Below, one piece after another: positions 63,190 to 64,000 of a DNA stretch of 64,000 nucleotides. Below the pieces are notes generated by a model. That model had not been told where the DNA came from and ran no database searches. It was given only the letters and a program-made list of their open reading frames with translations. The translations under genes were made by a program, and so were the position numbers. Where the stretch lies: positions 374,606 through 438,605 of the forward strand of contig CP051234.1 of NCBI GenBank assembly GCA_017792465.1, written 5' to 3'. Position 1 is the stretch's first letter. Each line of letters begins with the position of its first letter. This stretch comes from Filomicrobium sp. GTDB taxonomy: Bacteria > Pseudomonadota > Alphaproteobacteria > Rhizobiales > Hyphomicrobiaceae.

Positions 63190-64000
63190 TTCTCTCGACC
63201 GATCAGCTCAAGTCCGCCGCCCAGGCTGACGAGCCCCTCTCGTTCCGCCAGGTGCCCCACAACATCGAAGCGGAACAAGCCCTGCTTGGCGCCATCTTCG
63301 TCAACAACGAGGTCATGGACCGTGTGTCGGATTTCCTGCGGCCGGAACATTTCTACGATCCGCTGCACGCGAATATCTTCGAGACTATCCAGCAGCTCAT
63401 TTTCGCCAGCAAGACCGTGACGCCGACGACGCTGCGGACGTTCTTTGAGAACACCGAACCGATCGACGACGATCTGACGGTGCCGGAATATCTGTGGCGG
63501 TTGGCTGAGAACGCGACGACGATCATCAATGCGCGCGATTATGCGCGCACCATCCACGATCTGGCGACGCGGCGGAAGCTCATCAACATCGGCGAAGACA
63601 TGGTCAACACGGCTTATGACAGCCCTGTCGATCAGCCGCCGAAGGTGCAGGTCGAGGAAGCTGAAAAGCAGCTTTACTCGATCGCCGAGCAGGACAAATA
63701 CGGGCAAGGGTTTCTCGATTTTCCGACCGCGATGGATCAGGCGATCGAGGTCGCCAACAACGCGCGGATGCGTGGTTCGGATCTCTCCGGTCTACCATCC
63801 GGGTTGATGGATCTCGACGACATGATGGGCGGATTGCAGCCGTCTGACTTGATCATTCTGGCGGGTCGTCCGTCGATGGGTAAAACGGCGCTTGCGACCA
63901 ACATTGCAGTCAATGTCGCGTCTCAGAAACGGTTGCAGCGCTTCCAGGAAAATCCGGATGGCCCAGCGGAGCCGGCCGTCGTCGGGTTCTTCTCGCTCGA
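63174..64000 (+). CDS. dnaB: Replicative DNA helicase DnaB (partial, 3' end off the window)
   Basis: The frame is open from the ATG at 63174 to the window end (275 codons). The N-terminal domain begins near residue 25 (FRQVPHNIEAEQALLGAIFVNNEVMD), followed by the linker helix region. The RecA-like domain starts with GLPSGLMDLDDMMGGLQPSDLIILAGRPSMGKTAL, containing Walker A GRPSMGKTA. The 24-residue N-terminal tail is polar. The start codon and adjacent G's lie in a GGGCAT/ATGCCC inverted repeat. The position after rplI is the usual one. Confidence 0.96.
   Translation, partial: MKQHALLSTDQLKSAAQADEPLSFRQVPHNIEAEQALLGAIFVNNEVMDRVSDFLRPEHFYDPLHANIFETIQQLIFASKTVTPTTLRTFFENTEPIDDDLTVPEYLWRLAENATTIINARDYARTIHDLATRRKLINIGEDMVNTAYDSPVDQPPKVQVEEAEKQLYSIAEQDKYGQGFLDFPTAMDQAIEVANNARMRGSDLSGLPSGLMDLDDMMGGLQPSDLIILAGRPSMGKTALATNIAVNVASQKRLQRFQENPDGPAEPAVVGFFSL

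Noticed and set aside
62646-63707. A 353-codon frame antisense to rplI and dnaB
   Set aside because: Crosses two well-supported genes and their intergenic hairpin; no motif recognised.

Overview
The window is about 64 kb of GC-rich (roughly 60% by eye) alphaproteobacterial chromosome. The gene order and protein features point to the Hyphomicrobiales, most likely a Hyphomicrobium-like organism; the genus is an inference. The evidence is classic alphaproteobacterial synteny: eno-ftsB, lipA-ratA-cinA-ispDF-dusB-ntrBC-ntrYX-trkA-dat-hfq-hflX-mazG, lptFGD-surA-pdxA-rsmA/gmk-yicC-mltG-fabF-acpP-fabG-fabD/rpsF-rpsR-DUF2232-rplI-dnaB. Supporting details are a PilZ/PAS pair, a TadG-like Flp-type protein and NtrX without a GAFTGA loop. 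Almost everything is core genome. I see no prophage, transposase, CRISPR array, rRNA or tRNA gene. Two genes run off the ends: a PilZ protein at the left (minus strand) and dnaB at the right.

Layout. 0-16 kb is a mosaic of single genes: PilZ, PAS, rhomboid protease, CBS protein, patatin, hisI, NifU-like scaffold, yidD, an Fe(II)/2OG-type oxygenase, an unusual membrane-embedded alpha/beta hydrolase, a solitary TadG-like protein, thrS with a structured leader, a cluster of REP-like palindromes, a nucleoside 2-deoxyribosyltransferase, a glutathione transferase and an exported rhodanese. 15.8-18.5 kb is a minus-strand 7-deazaguanine (queuosine) operon: queC, an 84-aa unknown, queE, queD, queF. 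It is preceded by a strong terminator-like hairpin. 18.9-23 kb holds eno, ftsB, a DUF5076 gene, two related small lipoproteins and two GlsB/YeaQ-type membrane proteins. The pdhABC-lpd genes that usually sit between ftsB and lipA in relatives are absent from this interval.

23-41.6 kb carries lipoate synthesis (lipA), ratA-like, pncC/cinA, a MarR regulator and isoprenoid synthesis (ispDF). It then holds the nitrogen-regulation block (dusB-ntrB-ntrC, ntrY-ntrX), potassium uptake (trkA), a D-amino-acid aminotransferase, hfq, hflX and mazG. A good NtrC-type box lies in front of dusB. 42-52.6 kb has pepA followed by the outer-membrane assembly run lptF-lptG-lptD-surA-pdxA-rsmA, whose genes abut or overlap in ways that suggest translational coupling. 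52.7-60 kb is minus-strand gmk/yicC, mltG and the fatty-acid synthesis genes fabF, acpP, fabG and fabD. 60.4-64 kb is plus-strand rpsF-rpsR-DUF2232-rplI and the start of dnaB.

The most interesting signals are not a new gene island. They are (i) a QueD whose catalytic cysteine is replaced by asparagine, and an unknown small gene inside the que operon; (ii) terminator-like or competing hairpins with possible short upstream ORFs in the leaders of queC, thrS and fabD, and a hairpin covering the dnaB start codon; (iii) a Ser-His-Asp hydrolase interrupted by several membrane segments; (iv) the missing PDH operon at its usual address; (v) disordered charged tails on NtrB, S6 and L9. All of this was read by eye, without database searches or folding software.
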